A stretch of DNA of 64,000 bases, taken from NCBI GenBank assembly GCA_032358165.1, contig JAALGY010000057.1, positions 2,170,001 to 2,234,000 on the forward strand. Reading direction: 5' to 3'. This document shows, in pieces, positions 47,751 through 61,300 of this stretch. The notes below the pieces were generated by a model, which made no database searches, was not told the origin of the DNA, and saw nothing but the letters and a program-made list of their open reading frames with translations. Numbering within the stretch: the first letter of the stretch is position 1; the number at the start of each line of letters is the position of its first letter. Source of the stretch: Diplosphaera chodatii (taxonomy: Eukaryota; Chlorophyta; Trebouxiophyceae; Prasiolales; Stichococcaceae). A program made the position numbers and the translations under genes.

Positions 47751-48448
47751 TCACTCTGCTGCAGGCGGCTGCGCAGCTGCAGTGTCATCAGCTGCCGCTG
47801 CCTGCTCGGATGACGCATCAGCGCCCTCAGCAGCGCCCTCAGCTGCCGCCTCCTTGGCCTTCTTGGCCTCCTTGCCCTTGAAGTAGTCATCAAGATCCGT
47901 GTCCAGCTTCTTTGCTGCCGTTGGTGCGTCCTGCAGCATACGCCGCGAAGTACATCAAGCTGGTGGACTCGAATTGCCATAGGAAGCGTGCTATTGGCAG
48001 CACAGCAACCCTGTGTGGTCACGAAGCCGTCGCACACGAGACGGTGGTGCTTGCAAGTCTGTTTGCTTCCATCAGCGCGTGCTGATGTTTGCTGATGTTT
48101 GCAATCACCAGGAGTTTTCAGATGATCCACTGGTCAACCCTGCCCAGCGACACACCTTGTCCCCATGTATGAACCATGCTTTACATTCGACCGTGAGGTC
48201 GTCACACAAAAGCAGCGGTGCACCTTCATGAAGTATGAATCCATCTCTGCATCCAGCTGGTCTGCTGACCGAGGCTTCTCATCCCGGCCTCGGCCCCGAC
48301 CCCGGCCACCGCCGCCGCCCCTTCCCCTCCCACGACCACCTCTGCCGCCTCCTCCGCCTCCCCGACCGCCTGTCTGCTTTGCTACACCCCCAGTCTGACC
48401 ACCATTCCCACGGCCCCCGCTTTGCCGACGTCCTTCTCCGCGCGCCAT
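47751..48448 (-). CDS. small RGG-rich protein with FoP-like C-terminal duplication
   Basis: A short basic protein of two exons. Exon 1 (start MARGEGRRQSGGRGN at 48448) is almost pure Arg/Gly (RGRGRGGGGGRGRGRGR) and ends SADQLDAEMDSYFMK. Exon 2 starts DAPTAAKKLDTDLDDYFKG and ends with an Ala/Glu-rich tail and TGA at 47751-47753. The paired LDAEMDSYF / LDTDLDDYF motifs resemble the C-terminal duplication of Aly/REF and CHTOP mRNA-export adaptors (UAP56-binding motif). No RRM is visible, so it is either an RRM-less adaptor or a CHTOP-like factor. The frame stays open upstream to an ATG at 48607 (MFQPLLSLQL), which would leave only 57 bp to the divergent neighbour; I prefer the 48448 start. Probably a nuclear RNA-binding protein; inference. 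Confidence 0.72.
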
Positions 48449-48664
48449 CTCAGCAAAGTCAACCACCAGCTGCCAGCATTCACGATTCTTTTGCTCGACT
48501 GATCGTCGGCAGGTGGTGGGGTGGGCTGGCCGATGTGCCAGCGAGCTTCTGCTCCAGACCTCCAGTTCAAGTGTTGGAAGCTGCAATGAGAGCAGGGGCT
48601 GAAACATGCGCGACCCCCGCCTACTAGCAACCAGCAACCCAGCATACCCCGCTCAGTATGCAGC
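48449..48664. promoter_or_regulatory. short divergent spacer RGG protein / Hsp70-like
   Basis: 216 bp between ATGs with the preferred start (57 bp with the alternative). I looked for heat-shock elements (nGAAnnTTCn arrays) and saw only isolated half sites. Confidence 0.4.
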
Positions 48665-51612
48665 ATGCATGGTCGGTGCCTCGCTCATCGACAAACTACA
48701 CTTTGGTCAGGGTCGTGCAAGTCGACCCCGGGGCCCAGCGCCACCCGCTGCCACCGCACGCTGCGTAGGCCGACAGCGGCCGCTGCAAACAGCACGCTTG
48801 TGGGCATCGATCTAGGCACCAGCAACTCCGCCATCTCAGTGATCCAGGACGGCAAGGCTCGGATACTGCCAGACGGTCAGGGCAACCACGTCACGCCGTC
48901 AGTCGTTTCATACACGCAGGTGCAGAGCGGGTGGCAGCCTGTTGGCCATGATGGTCATTACCATTGAGCATGCAGCCGTCACACGCTGCGACAGTGGAAC
49001 TAGACATTAAACCTTCCTGATAAATTTCCACGTGCATGGCGGTGCAGGACGCAGTCCTCGTTGGCGCAGCGGTGCATGGCAACGATAGCGCCAATACCTT
49101 CTACTCGGTGAAGCGCTTGATCGGGCGCTCACTAGCGGAAGTGGCTGCCGACGTGGCCGGCCTGCGCTACGAGGTGTGCGGCTGCAACGGCGCCGACGAA
49201 GCATCAGCTGCAGCTGATGCAGCAGACTCTGGCGCACCCAGTGGCTCCTGCCCGCCAGATCATACTGGCGAGGCGGACCATGCAGACAACGGGCTGCGGC
49301 TCAGGTGCCCAGCACGCGATGCGCTGCTGCGGCCTGAGGAGGTGTCGGCACAGCTGCTGCGCCACCTGCTCGCCCGTGCGGAGGCGCACCTCGACAGCCC
49401 AGTCACCAATGCGGTGGGCATCCAAGGCTGCCATCCCCGGTCAATGTGAAGCCTCCTGTGGCTGGTCATGTGTATGTGTACGATGCACACATGCTTCTTT
49501 GCGCTAAGATGCATGTTGCCCGAAACAACAAGGTTTAACCTCCCAGTGATATGCCATGGGTTTGCAGGTAGTGACGGTGCCTGCACACTTTGGGCCAGCT
49601 CGTCGGCAGGCCACCCATCGGGCAGCACGCCTGGCCGGCTTGCAGGCAGTGCACCTACTGCAGGGTGGGCGCCTGGCGGGCCATATGCGCCCTATATGGC
49701 ATTGCACCACTGCAGTGTGCATACCAACTGGCAAAACCGGCAGGCTGGTTCACATGGAGAAAAGGGCATGCACGGTTGTGTGACAAGGTTGCATGTGTGA
49801 GAAGGGTGTTTTGACGTGATGCAGAGCCAGTCGCAGCTGCCATCGCGTACGGGCTGGGCAGGCCGCAGGAGGCCGACACTATCCTGGTGGTGGACCTGGG
49901 CGGGGGGACCCTAGACGTCAGCATCCTCGAGAGCTTCGAGGTGGGTGGCTTGTGGCAACAATGTGAGCGAGCACATGATGGCGTCTGCTCTGCTGTCGGC
50001 CATTTGTATCATGTATTCAGAGACAGTCTGTGATGTGCGATCACGCAGCCATGGTCACGGACGGCTGCGTGATCGCCTGTGCAGCACACACCTTGCAGCC
50101 TGATGCACCGGCTGTCATGCTGCAGGGCATCCTCGAGGTGCTGTCCACAGATGGGGACTCCGAGCTTGGGGGCGATGACTTCGACCGCGCGGTGGCGCAC
50201 TGGGCGCTGGAACGCTGCCGGCACACGGGCCACACTATCAGGCGTGCCCCCAGCACTGACCCCCGCTTTCCTGGGTCAGCCAACTGCTCAGCTGCCTGCT
50301 GCAAAGCTGCCAGTATGCAGGTTGACAACATGAATTGCCATAGACATCAATGAGAGCAACACCCACTGTTCACCGCTTTGCTCCACTGCAACCGATGCTG
50401 TGTTGTCCTGCAGCGGTGTCGATGTCAGCTCAATCATGCCAGCGGCGGAGGCAGCCAAGGTTGCGTTGTCGAGTGCCACGGACGCGGTGGTCAGCGTGCC
50501 GCTGCCGAACGGGCAGCACATCGAGGTGTGTTGCAAACTTTCATCACCATTTTTGAAGCAGGCCAGGCAAGGGCAGCCGTCGCATTTCGCAGATACCAAC
50601 TGTCCCTGTTCAGCTGGCCACCTTATAATACCTGATGAGGCAACATGAACCACAGCACTGTTTTCGTGCAGGTTGCACTCAGCCGTGCAGAGTTTCAGGC
50701 AGTCGTGCAGCCGCTGCTGCGCCGAATCTGGGCGGTGATGGAGCGTGCTGGGGAAGCCGTGTTCCTTGAGTGGGCCGACAGGTGCTTTATCGACGCGCCT
50801 GCTGTGCTGGCACCCAGTCTGCGGACAGCACGTTGACACCGCGCAAGTAGATGGCACTGGCGGGTGCTCGATGCTGGCCTGGGTGCGGAGACTCTCTTGA
50901 CTTGCATTGGAGCCGTGCACTGCAGGCCATTCGCCTCGGATGAAGCGACTCTGGGCAGTGACGGCAGCAGCAGCGCTACAGGGCTGGGGAGATTTGCACC
51001 GCCGCCCCGCCGAGTGACCAAGGCTCTGCTGGTCGGAGGTGTGGCTGCAGGGCCATCATGCCCAATGGCACGCTGCCAACTGTGTCGACAACAGGAGCTC
51101 AAATGTTACTCTGACGCATCACTCAATGCAGATGTGAAACCCCAGAAGTCGGGCAGGCATATGGAAAGTGAGCAAGCATCTGCGACGCCTGTATGCAGGT
51201 GGGACACACGTCCCAGCAGTGAGGCAGCTGGTCGAGCGCGCCACGGGCATCACACCCCACAGCGGCCTGGACCCCGAGCTGTGCGTGGCTCTGGGCGCCG
51301 GCATGCAGGTGTTTGATTACAAACACTTTGTTGCATTGCGCACATGGGACGACTACTGGGTTTGGGACACTATGTCTTACTTTGACATTGAGTGGCCAGA
51401 TTAGCAGCGCTGCACGTAGCATAGTCAAACGCCAAGTTCTGGGCGGGCAGCATGGATATAATGAGCGACTGCCAGTCATGTCGTTCTGCACTTCATTGCA
51501 GGCGGGCATCTTGGAAGGGGTGTTGGAAGGACCACTAGAGGTCATGGATGGTGCATATGTACAAAATTTGCACGGCCGCACCACGGGTGTAGCTGGGTTT
51601 GATGTCATCTGA
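48665..51612 (+). CDS. Hsp70-like protein with ATPase domain only
   Basis: Actin-fold ATPase of the Hsp70 family, probably plastid. The start [18 protein letters not shown] is an Arg/Ser-rich leader. Then comes [20 protein letters not shown] (phosphate-1), [34 protein letters not shown], an acidic/Ala insertion near 49196-49290, [49 protein letters not shown] and [14 protein letters not shown] (phosphate-2). [63 protein letters not shown] and [11 protein letters not shown] follow. The last exon, [20 protein letters not shown], ends VAGFDVI with TGA at 51610-51612. The stop falls where the substrate-binding domain (VTPLSLG...) would begin, and the remaining 108 bp to the neighbouring stop cannot hold one. 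The architecture is like animal HSPA13/STCH and some truncated plant Hsp70s. Some internal exons are uncertain. Confidence 0.83.
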
Positions 51613-51635
51613 GCACTTGTGGAGTGCGCTCAACT

Positions 51636-51640
51636 TTACA
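51636..51640 (-). terminator. TGTAA poly(A) signal, APE2 (distal)
   Basis: Minus-strand TGTAA 81 nt past the APE2 stop; it lies only 24 bp from the end of the facing Hsp70-like coding region. Confidence 0.4.
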
Positions 51641-51693
51641 ACATAAATTTGCAACAACAATCGTCAGTCACGACTGCAACGTGGATACTGCTG

Positions 51694-51698
51694 TTACA
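51694..51698 (-). terminator. TGTAA poly(A) signal, APE2 (proximal)
   Basis: Minus-strand TGTAA 23 nt past the APE2 stop codon. Confidence 0.4.
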
Positions 51699-51720
51699 GA
51701 GAGCAGACTGCAGAACGAAC

Positions 51721-54613
51721 TCAGACATCACCCCTCTGCAGGTCTGAGTTCGCTGTGGGTCTGAAGAAGCTTTGGATGCTGCCAGCCTGCGCAGTCTTGC
51801 CCTGCTCCCTCCCGGGCCTGCTCCTTGCAGCATCGACATCGTTCGACTTAGCAGGGCTGCCCAGTCTGTGAGAGTCACCTGCTGCAGCGTTGCCATTGAT
51901 GGTAGCAGCAGCTGCACCAGATGCGATGCTGTCATCTGGTGCCGCCATGTCAGCAGCTGGCCGTTGAGAGGATCCTGTGCCTGCTGAGTCGGCAGCGGGC
52001 TGCGCAGCGGCAGCGTCCTCCCCGCTGCGCACGTCCCCAACGCTTGGCGCGCTCTCCGCATCCGCCAGCCCTGCCGGTTGCGCTGGCTGCGCCGCATCTG
52101 CCGCCGCTTCGTGGGTATCCATCTGTCTGGCGCTCATAGGCTGCACCTCTGCTGCTGTGGGCTGTGGCTGCTGCCGTGCTGCTTTCTTCGCAGGCGATGC
52201 CCCTGCTAAGCCTGAGAAGCAAGGACCAAAAGCCCGTATGTGTCTATGCAATTGCCACAGTACAGCTACAGCTGTGGTGTGCCAAGCGACCACGAGACAT
52301 GCAGCAACGGCCGTTGGAAATGCGGATCAATTGATGGCACCTGCTGCGGAGCGCTTGGCGCCAAACATGTCAGCGATGCGGCGCTGGCTGCGGTCATTGA
52401 AGCGCTTCATGCTGCGGGAGGACAGGGCGCAGGGAGCGCAGGGCCGCGTCTCCTCCAGTCCCCTCAGCTCTGCAGGTCACGGACCATGCTGTCATGAAGG
52501 GGGAATGCAGCATTCATGTGCGCTGCAGGGGTGTGACATCAATACTGGCAGTTGTGACTGAGGCCACGAATGCTGGTCATTAAACACACCTAGCATCACG
52601 CCTGCGTGGTCGCTCCTGCGGGGAGCATCAGCAAACAGGAGTGAGAATGTGGTCGTAGGGAACACTGGACCACAGGACCACAAGTCGTCACGGCGTCCTC
52701 GAGGCTTCACCACCCACTGGCGCACCATTTTGGCGGCGTACTGTATAGATGCTCACACGACACGACCTTGTCCAGAAGTCCTGGGCTCACTAGCACATAG
52801 TCTATTCTGCAGCCCTGCAATAAATGCAGCACACAATATCCACTGCTGGTTCTCTGAGCGAGGAGACCTCAGCAGCACATGGTGGTAGGTGTGACTGATC
52901 CTCAATGTTAACGAGCACTGGATGCAAGCCTAACCTCTGGTGTGCGTCTTTCTGCACACGGGATGCAGAGCAATCCGTATGCAAAGCAATCCGTGCACCA
53001 CACCTCATTGCTGAGCCGAGCGCTGGTGTACTCGTCCCAGACTGTAAACTGGTCATCTACATCAGGGTGCAGGTGCCGCCACACATCTGTATACCTGCAG
53101 TTGTACTCTGCCCTTTGTCACAGCTGCTAGCGGACAATCACCTCATATTCATCATGGCCATGTGCCCTTGAAGGCCCGCTCTGTGGCAGTTTCCAAGGCA
53201 TGGTTCATTGAAGGACTTGGGTCCCGAACCTAGATGTGAGGGCTGACAGCAGGGCCAGCTCCTCTGCATTGTAGCACTTCTCGTGCTTGATGAGATGGTG
53301 GCAGTCCTTCTGGCTGGCTGAGACATTGAGGTCACCTACGATGATCACCTGCGCCGACACCACTTGTGAGCTCAATCACTCAGTTGCACCGCTGCATCTC
53401 CGGCAGGACAGCAGATTTTCCAGTCAGAACGTGTGCTGCTGTACCTCCACCGGCTCTCTGCTTGACTTCCGGCAATGCAGCAATGTTGCTCAGCGGCCTT
53501 TCTGCCAGGCAGCAGCCAGTAGCAAACCCAAGCAAACACTGTCGTCAGACACTCTGCGTCGATCATGCTGGCGCCCACCTCGCGCCCCTGCTCCAGGAAG
53601 CTGTCGGCCTTGGCCTTCAGGAGGCGCAGGAAGTCGAGCTTGGTGGCGAGGCGCGGGCGCTCGGGCTTGCCGCCAGCGTTTGGCACATACACATTGATCA
53701 GCACAAAGTGGCCGTGGTCCGTCACCACCACCCTGCAGGGACAACGTCTCCGATTTATTTCTGCGGACATTCTTCCGCCTGGCGTGGTTGTTGTGCTCCG
53801 ACACTGTCGGGACAGCTTGCCACAGGTAGCTCTGTTGGCGAGCATGGCAGCAGCACAGCGGGGCACCTGCCCTCGGCATGAAAGTCGTCGTCTGGACTCC
53901 CCAGGCAGTTCTCCTCGGCTGCTCGAGCTGAGTACCCCAGCTTGCACCATGTCGCAACGCCTGCTCTCCCAGCGGCGTCCCAAGTGAGGACGTGGCAGCA
54001 CACAGGCAAGCGGAGGTGCAGCTGCGCAACTGCAGCAGGTTGGGAGCGCCACACGGCAACTCACCGCTGTAGCCCCTCTTCTTTTCTGAGAACGTCCAGA
54101 AACTCTGCGACATGCTGCCGTTCCGTCAGCCTTTACGGAGGGTGCATCATCCACGTAGGCTGGCAGGGGCACCCAAGGATACATCATGCATGCATGACCC
54201 GCACCTCATACCCATCTACACAAGCCAGCTCCTTTGTGAGCCCTGACTTGGCGGTCGATCCCTGGTCCTGTAGCTTATGCTCCTGCGAGACGCATGACTT
54301 TCTCAATGTCTGCAGCTGGAGGTGAAAGCGGCGAGGTCACTGCAGCAGACATATGCGCTGCTACATGTATGGTTGTCTGGGGACGGCTTACCTGTACCGA
54401 TAAGATGTCGATGTGATAGGCATCCAGGAACCCTCTGAAGCTACCATGTTTCAGCTCGAAGTTGCGCACAGTGCCAGCCTGCGGGACATGCATGTGCAAC
54501 TTCTGATCGCAGTCTGGCAGTAGACCCGGCACAGTGCACCACGACTGCTCAAAAAGCTTCAGGTAGCTGTTTGCTCGTACCAGCGCGTTGATGTTCCATG
54601 TCAACAGGCGCAT
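51721..54613 (-). CDS. APE2: AP endonuclease 2
   Basis: Exonuclease-III-fold AP endonuclease with 3'-phosphodiesterase activity, acting in base-excision and ATR-related repair. The start MRLLTWNINALVRAN gives the metal-binding Asn. Exons follow with FRGFLDAYHIDILSVQ joined to EHKLQDQGSTAKSGLTKELA (catalytic Glu), FSEKKRGYSG, VVVTDHGHFVLINVYVPNAG, LDFLRLLKAKADSFLEQGRE and VIIVGDLNVSASQKDCHH (DLN). Later come DQFTVWDEYTSARLSNE, GCRIDYVLVSPGLLDKVV and RRSDHAGVMLGV (catalytic Asp-His). C-terminal exons read SMKRFNDRSQRRIADMFGAK and a long Ala/Pro/Ser-rich region ending AGSIQSFFRPTANSDLQRG with TGA at 51721-51723. IQSFF is a PIP-box-like PCNA contact. The GRF zinc finger usual for APE2 is not seen. 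Divergent from RNR2. Confidence 0.87.
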
Positions 54614-54970
54614 TGCATCTGCAGCGTGCTTGAATGTGAAAATTTCTCGATATCACAGCTCCATCGGCAGTCGATCCCTCCCGTGCCGGTGCTAACCGAC
54701 TGCTCCCAAGGTCCACAACGCAAGTAAATGTGGCAAGCGTCGCATGCTGGCAACATCAGCGCTGAACCCGGGGCACGTCAGCAGACCGCCCCCGGGCAAT
54801 TTTGCATCCCTCCCCGGTGTCCGTTTCAAAGTTCGAACCCTAGCGTTTCGGAAAACACGCAGCCACGCATGCCGCACACTTCCACTTGCAACGCTCCCCT
54901 CCGACGCGCTTGCCTCCTATTCCCCACAGTAGATCGTAGTAGGCAGCAAGCAGCCCAGTCAGCAGCAGCC
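54614..54970. promoter_or_regulatory. divergent spacer APE2 / RNR2
   Basis: 357 bp between ATGs of two DNA-metabolism genes. I searched for E2F-type TTTSSCGC sites and found none convincing. The plus-strand frame is open through the right two thirds, with ATGs upstream of the chosen RNR2 start. Confidence 0.45.
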
Positions 54971-57578
<2,608 letters not shown>

Positions 57579-58347
57579 GCGTAGCCCCAGACGCCAGGAC
57601 ACAGCCTGCCACTTGCTGGCCACAGCCAACTGGGCAGGCTCACAGCCAAGCATGCCGCAGCCAAAACCATGACAAGCCTGTAGTAGCTGCAGGCAGTGGT
57701 CACCGCTTTACTTGCTGCGCCAGTTTCAAGCTTCCGGCACAAAGGCATGCAGGTACCACAAGGCCTTGGCAGACCATTGTTTCTGGCTGATGGCTACTCT
57801 GCCACCAGCCACTTCATGAGCAGCGTGCTTTTCCGCATGCTGGGGTTGACACTTCACACGGACATTGCTTTGTTTTTCAGGCAGCTGCAGATGAAAGTTG
57901 GGGATACAGTAGGGAGGGATCATGTACCGTAGTTGCACTGCCAGCTTGCATCAACGAAACACACAACCTTGCAGCTTAGAGAATGGGCCTTGCGATGCTG
58001 ACCTGGGCTTGACTGTTTTCCCTGTCCTCATGCTCTTGTATCCTGTTTGCCTGCCATTATGTCGGTCCTTTCCTGCATGCCCTGCTGTTCAAGCCCAGCG
58101 TGTAATATGTTTCACATGAAGCGGGAGGCGTGGACTGCGGTGCCACCGGGTTGCACGCCAATTTGAAGCTCGCCCTTGTCAGTCGGCTCATGAAGAAGGA
58201 CCAATATGACTCGCACCAAGCCGCTGCTGACACTTTCACTTGTTCACAGCTGAATGAAGCGGTAACCTAGGCAGAATGCTTTCTGAGCTACCTTACAGCA
58301 CAAATGACATACGATTTTGTTCGCGGTCACATCACAGACCGTGATGT
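57579..58347. other. convergent 3' spacer, RNR2 / MSH6
   Basis: 769 bp between facing stops, A/T-richer; contains the minus-strand TGTAA of MSH6 and no coding signal I can support. Confidence 0.55.
58293..58297 (-). terminator. TGTAA poly(A) signal, MSH6
   Basis: Minus-strand TGTAA 51 nt after the MSH6 stop codon. Confidence 0.5.
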
Positions 58348-61300
58348 TCATGGAACAGCGTACTTGTCACCACACTGTATGACCTGCGTGCCGGCAAGGT
58401 GCTGGGACTCGTGCCACAGCGTCTGCAGGGCCGCAAAGCCGCCACTGCTGGCGGACTGCTCTGCGCTGTGGAGCATTTGCGTCAGCCGCCGCAGCAAGTC
58501 TGCCTCCTGAGCGGACAGCCCCACCTCCGCTGCCTGCCCAGCTGCGTGGGTGCAACTGGTGATGGCGCCAGCCGCCCTGCCCTCTGCGGCACCAGGGCTG
58601 CTGTCGCTGTCGAAAGCAGCCTGCAGCTTGGCCTCGAGGTGCAGTCCGGCTTCTGCTGCGCGGCGGCGGACGGCCTGCGGGATGCCCGCCAGACCAGCCA
58701 CCTGTTGGCAACATGTACGCCTTTCGTGAGCAAGCTGGAAGTGGTTGTACACATGTGCAGAGCAGCAGAGCGCGGCCCTAGCTGCATGGCAACCCGCCAG
58801 CTTGGAAAATTATGTGCAGGCGGTCTGGCTCACCAGCAGGCCGTAGGACTTGTCACATGGCCCCGGCCGCAGCTGGTACAGAAAGGTGATGCCGTCGCCG
58901 CCGCCACTGGAGCTGCTGCCGGTGCCGCCGCCAGCCGCGGAGGCGACTGCTGCATCCCTCTGGCTGCCCACGAGCGCGGCCATGTGGCCCTGCTGGATGT
59001 GGGGGTTGTCAGCCGTCTCCGCATTGAGCGGGTGATAGTGCGTCGCAAACAGCATCCGCGGGTTCACCTGTACATGACGCAGTCCGCACTGGGTTGAAGT
59101 GCCAAGTATACCTGCTCACAATTTCACGGGCACAATAGTGAATGCAGTGGTGCCACTGCTTGGCAGGCGACGGTATGCCACCCCCACCTGGCTGGACAGG
59201 TGCTGCAGGACGGCGTAGGCGATGGCATAGCCGTCGAAGGTGGAGGTGCCGCGGCCCAGCTCGTCCAGCACCACCACGCTCGCCGGCGTCGCATGCTGCA
59301 CGAATGCTACCAGAATGCTCCGTGAATCTCCCTCTTAGCGTACATCAGAGCCGGCCCTGCACGCCGGGGTCCAAGTGCATGATACCACAGGGTGCAAGGC
59401 AGGCGTGTGGCCGTGCGCGGGCTGCCGCTGCCCACCCGCAGGATGGAGCTGGTCTCCTGGCACTCCACCAGGAAGGTGGACTCGCCGGCCAGGATGCGGT
59501 CCTGCGCCCCCAGCCGCGTGAAGATGCAGTCCGCGGGGGACAGCGCGCAGGCCGCCGCCGCCACCCGGCACCCCATCTGCGCGCCATGCACACCGTGGAA
59601 TGTAGCCAGACACGTACGAGGCTTGATTGGCAAATGATCCAGGTGACAACCCTGTAGCAGGACATCAGCATGCGTGCAGCGTTACTTCATCCCCCTTGAG
59701 ACGCTTCCTAAGATGGAGGGCGCCGACCTGGGCCATGATGACAGCGATGCAGGACGCCCGCAGCAGCGTGGACTTGCCGCCCATGTTGGGGCCCGTGAGC
59801 AGCAGCGTGCGTGCGGGGGCGGCGGGCGAGCCCAGCCGCAGGTCGTTGGCCACGATGCAGCCGCCCGGGGGCGCCCGCGCGCAGGGGTGCCACACCTGTA
59901 AACAGGATTTATTCGGAAATGTGTCAGCCGAGTGCAGCACAGCAGCCGGTACACGTGCCATGCATGCGCTGCTGGCGCTGCTTCGGCGCAAGTGCAGGTC
60001 CTGATCATCGGGCGGAATGACCCCGACAGTTTGGCCTGGTGCTCCCACCTTTTCAAGGTCCAGCACTGCTGCCCCGCCTGCTTCCGCTGAGCCTGTCGAA
60101 GCAGGGGCGCACGATGGGGTGCAGGCTGGTCCAACGTGCACTGCCTGCTTGGCTGACAACATGTGATTGTGCGATGCAGCGTGTTCACCGTGTGGCACAA
60201 ATGTGGCACGGCAGGTTGGGCCCTCGGCAGCAGCTGAGAAGGCTGCAAAGCAGGCAAGCACGTCCAGCATGGCAATTGCCTCCTGCAGCGCCTCCCACTC
60301 CCTACTGCATGCGTTCAACTGCAGCCAGGGGAGCAAGCTTTCCATCGACGTTCGGCCATCAGGTTGCCGATGCTTGCAAAGCAGTACTCGTGCAACTCGA
60401 CAGTCAGGATCTGTAGATGCTACTCAGCTGCAGCATGTCGCGCACCTGCATGAGCAGCTCGGTGGTGAGCGCAATCTCGGCCTGCAGGCTCGCATCCTCA
60501 GACCCATCTGCCGGCGCCGGCAGAGGCACATCCGCCAGGAGCGAGGGAGCCAGCTGCACGGCGGCGGCGGTTGCTGCCTTGCCGCGCTTCTTCGACCCCT
60601 GCAGCAGGAGGTGCATGGGGTGCGGCCATTGCGATGCGACATTGGCTTGCCGCCAGTGCACCTCATTCACTGCCACAAACATCTTGTTGCCCTGCATTGC
60701 ATTGCTGTTAGACACCGTACACTACTCACTGACCTGGTCAGGCCACACAAGCGCCTCTGAAACGAGCTCCAGTACGTCTGCGGCAGAGCCCTCGCTGCTG
60801 CGCTGTGCGGCAGCAGTTGCACTGCGCAGTAACTCCGTCGCCTCATCGCCAGCCGCCGCATCGAAGACGTTCAACGCTCCAGCTGCCGCCCTGATGGCCG
60901 TCACTGCTGTGCCCAAGGCCACCAGTCGCCTGTATGGAAGGCAAGCTCCACGCATTACTTGCAGCGTACTGATAGGGCCGAGGTGCTGATGGTGAAGGCC
61001 GTGCTGGCGGGTCTGCATTGCAGCTGTGCAGTGACGCAGACAAGCATCTGGGTTCAATCCCGGCCTGGACACCAGCAAACGCTCTCACTTCCGCTGCAGG
61101 GTGGCCAGGATGGCGGGCGGCAACGCTGTAGGCGGCGCCGCGGCGGCGTTGCGCGCAGCGCCAAGTGCACGCTCTAGGTCGGGCATGCCCCGCAGCGCCC
61201 CCCGCAGCTGGGCCACCTGCGCAGCATCTGCATGGTTTAGGGTTGAGACACAAATCCTAGGGCTCCAGCACTGATTGGTCCTTGCCAGCTGGCAACGAGT

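Noticed and set aside
54728..54970. In-frame N-terminal extension of RNR2 from an upstream ATG
   Set aside because: R2 proteins start close to the conserved core; the extension is unlike any R2 and lies in the divergent promoter.
61048..61075. GGGTTCAATCCCGG, tRNA T-arm-like
   Set aside because: Loop is six rather than seven bases, no other tRNA arms, and it lies in an MSH6 intron.
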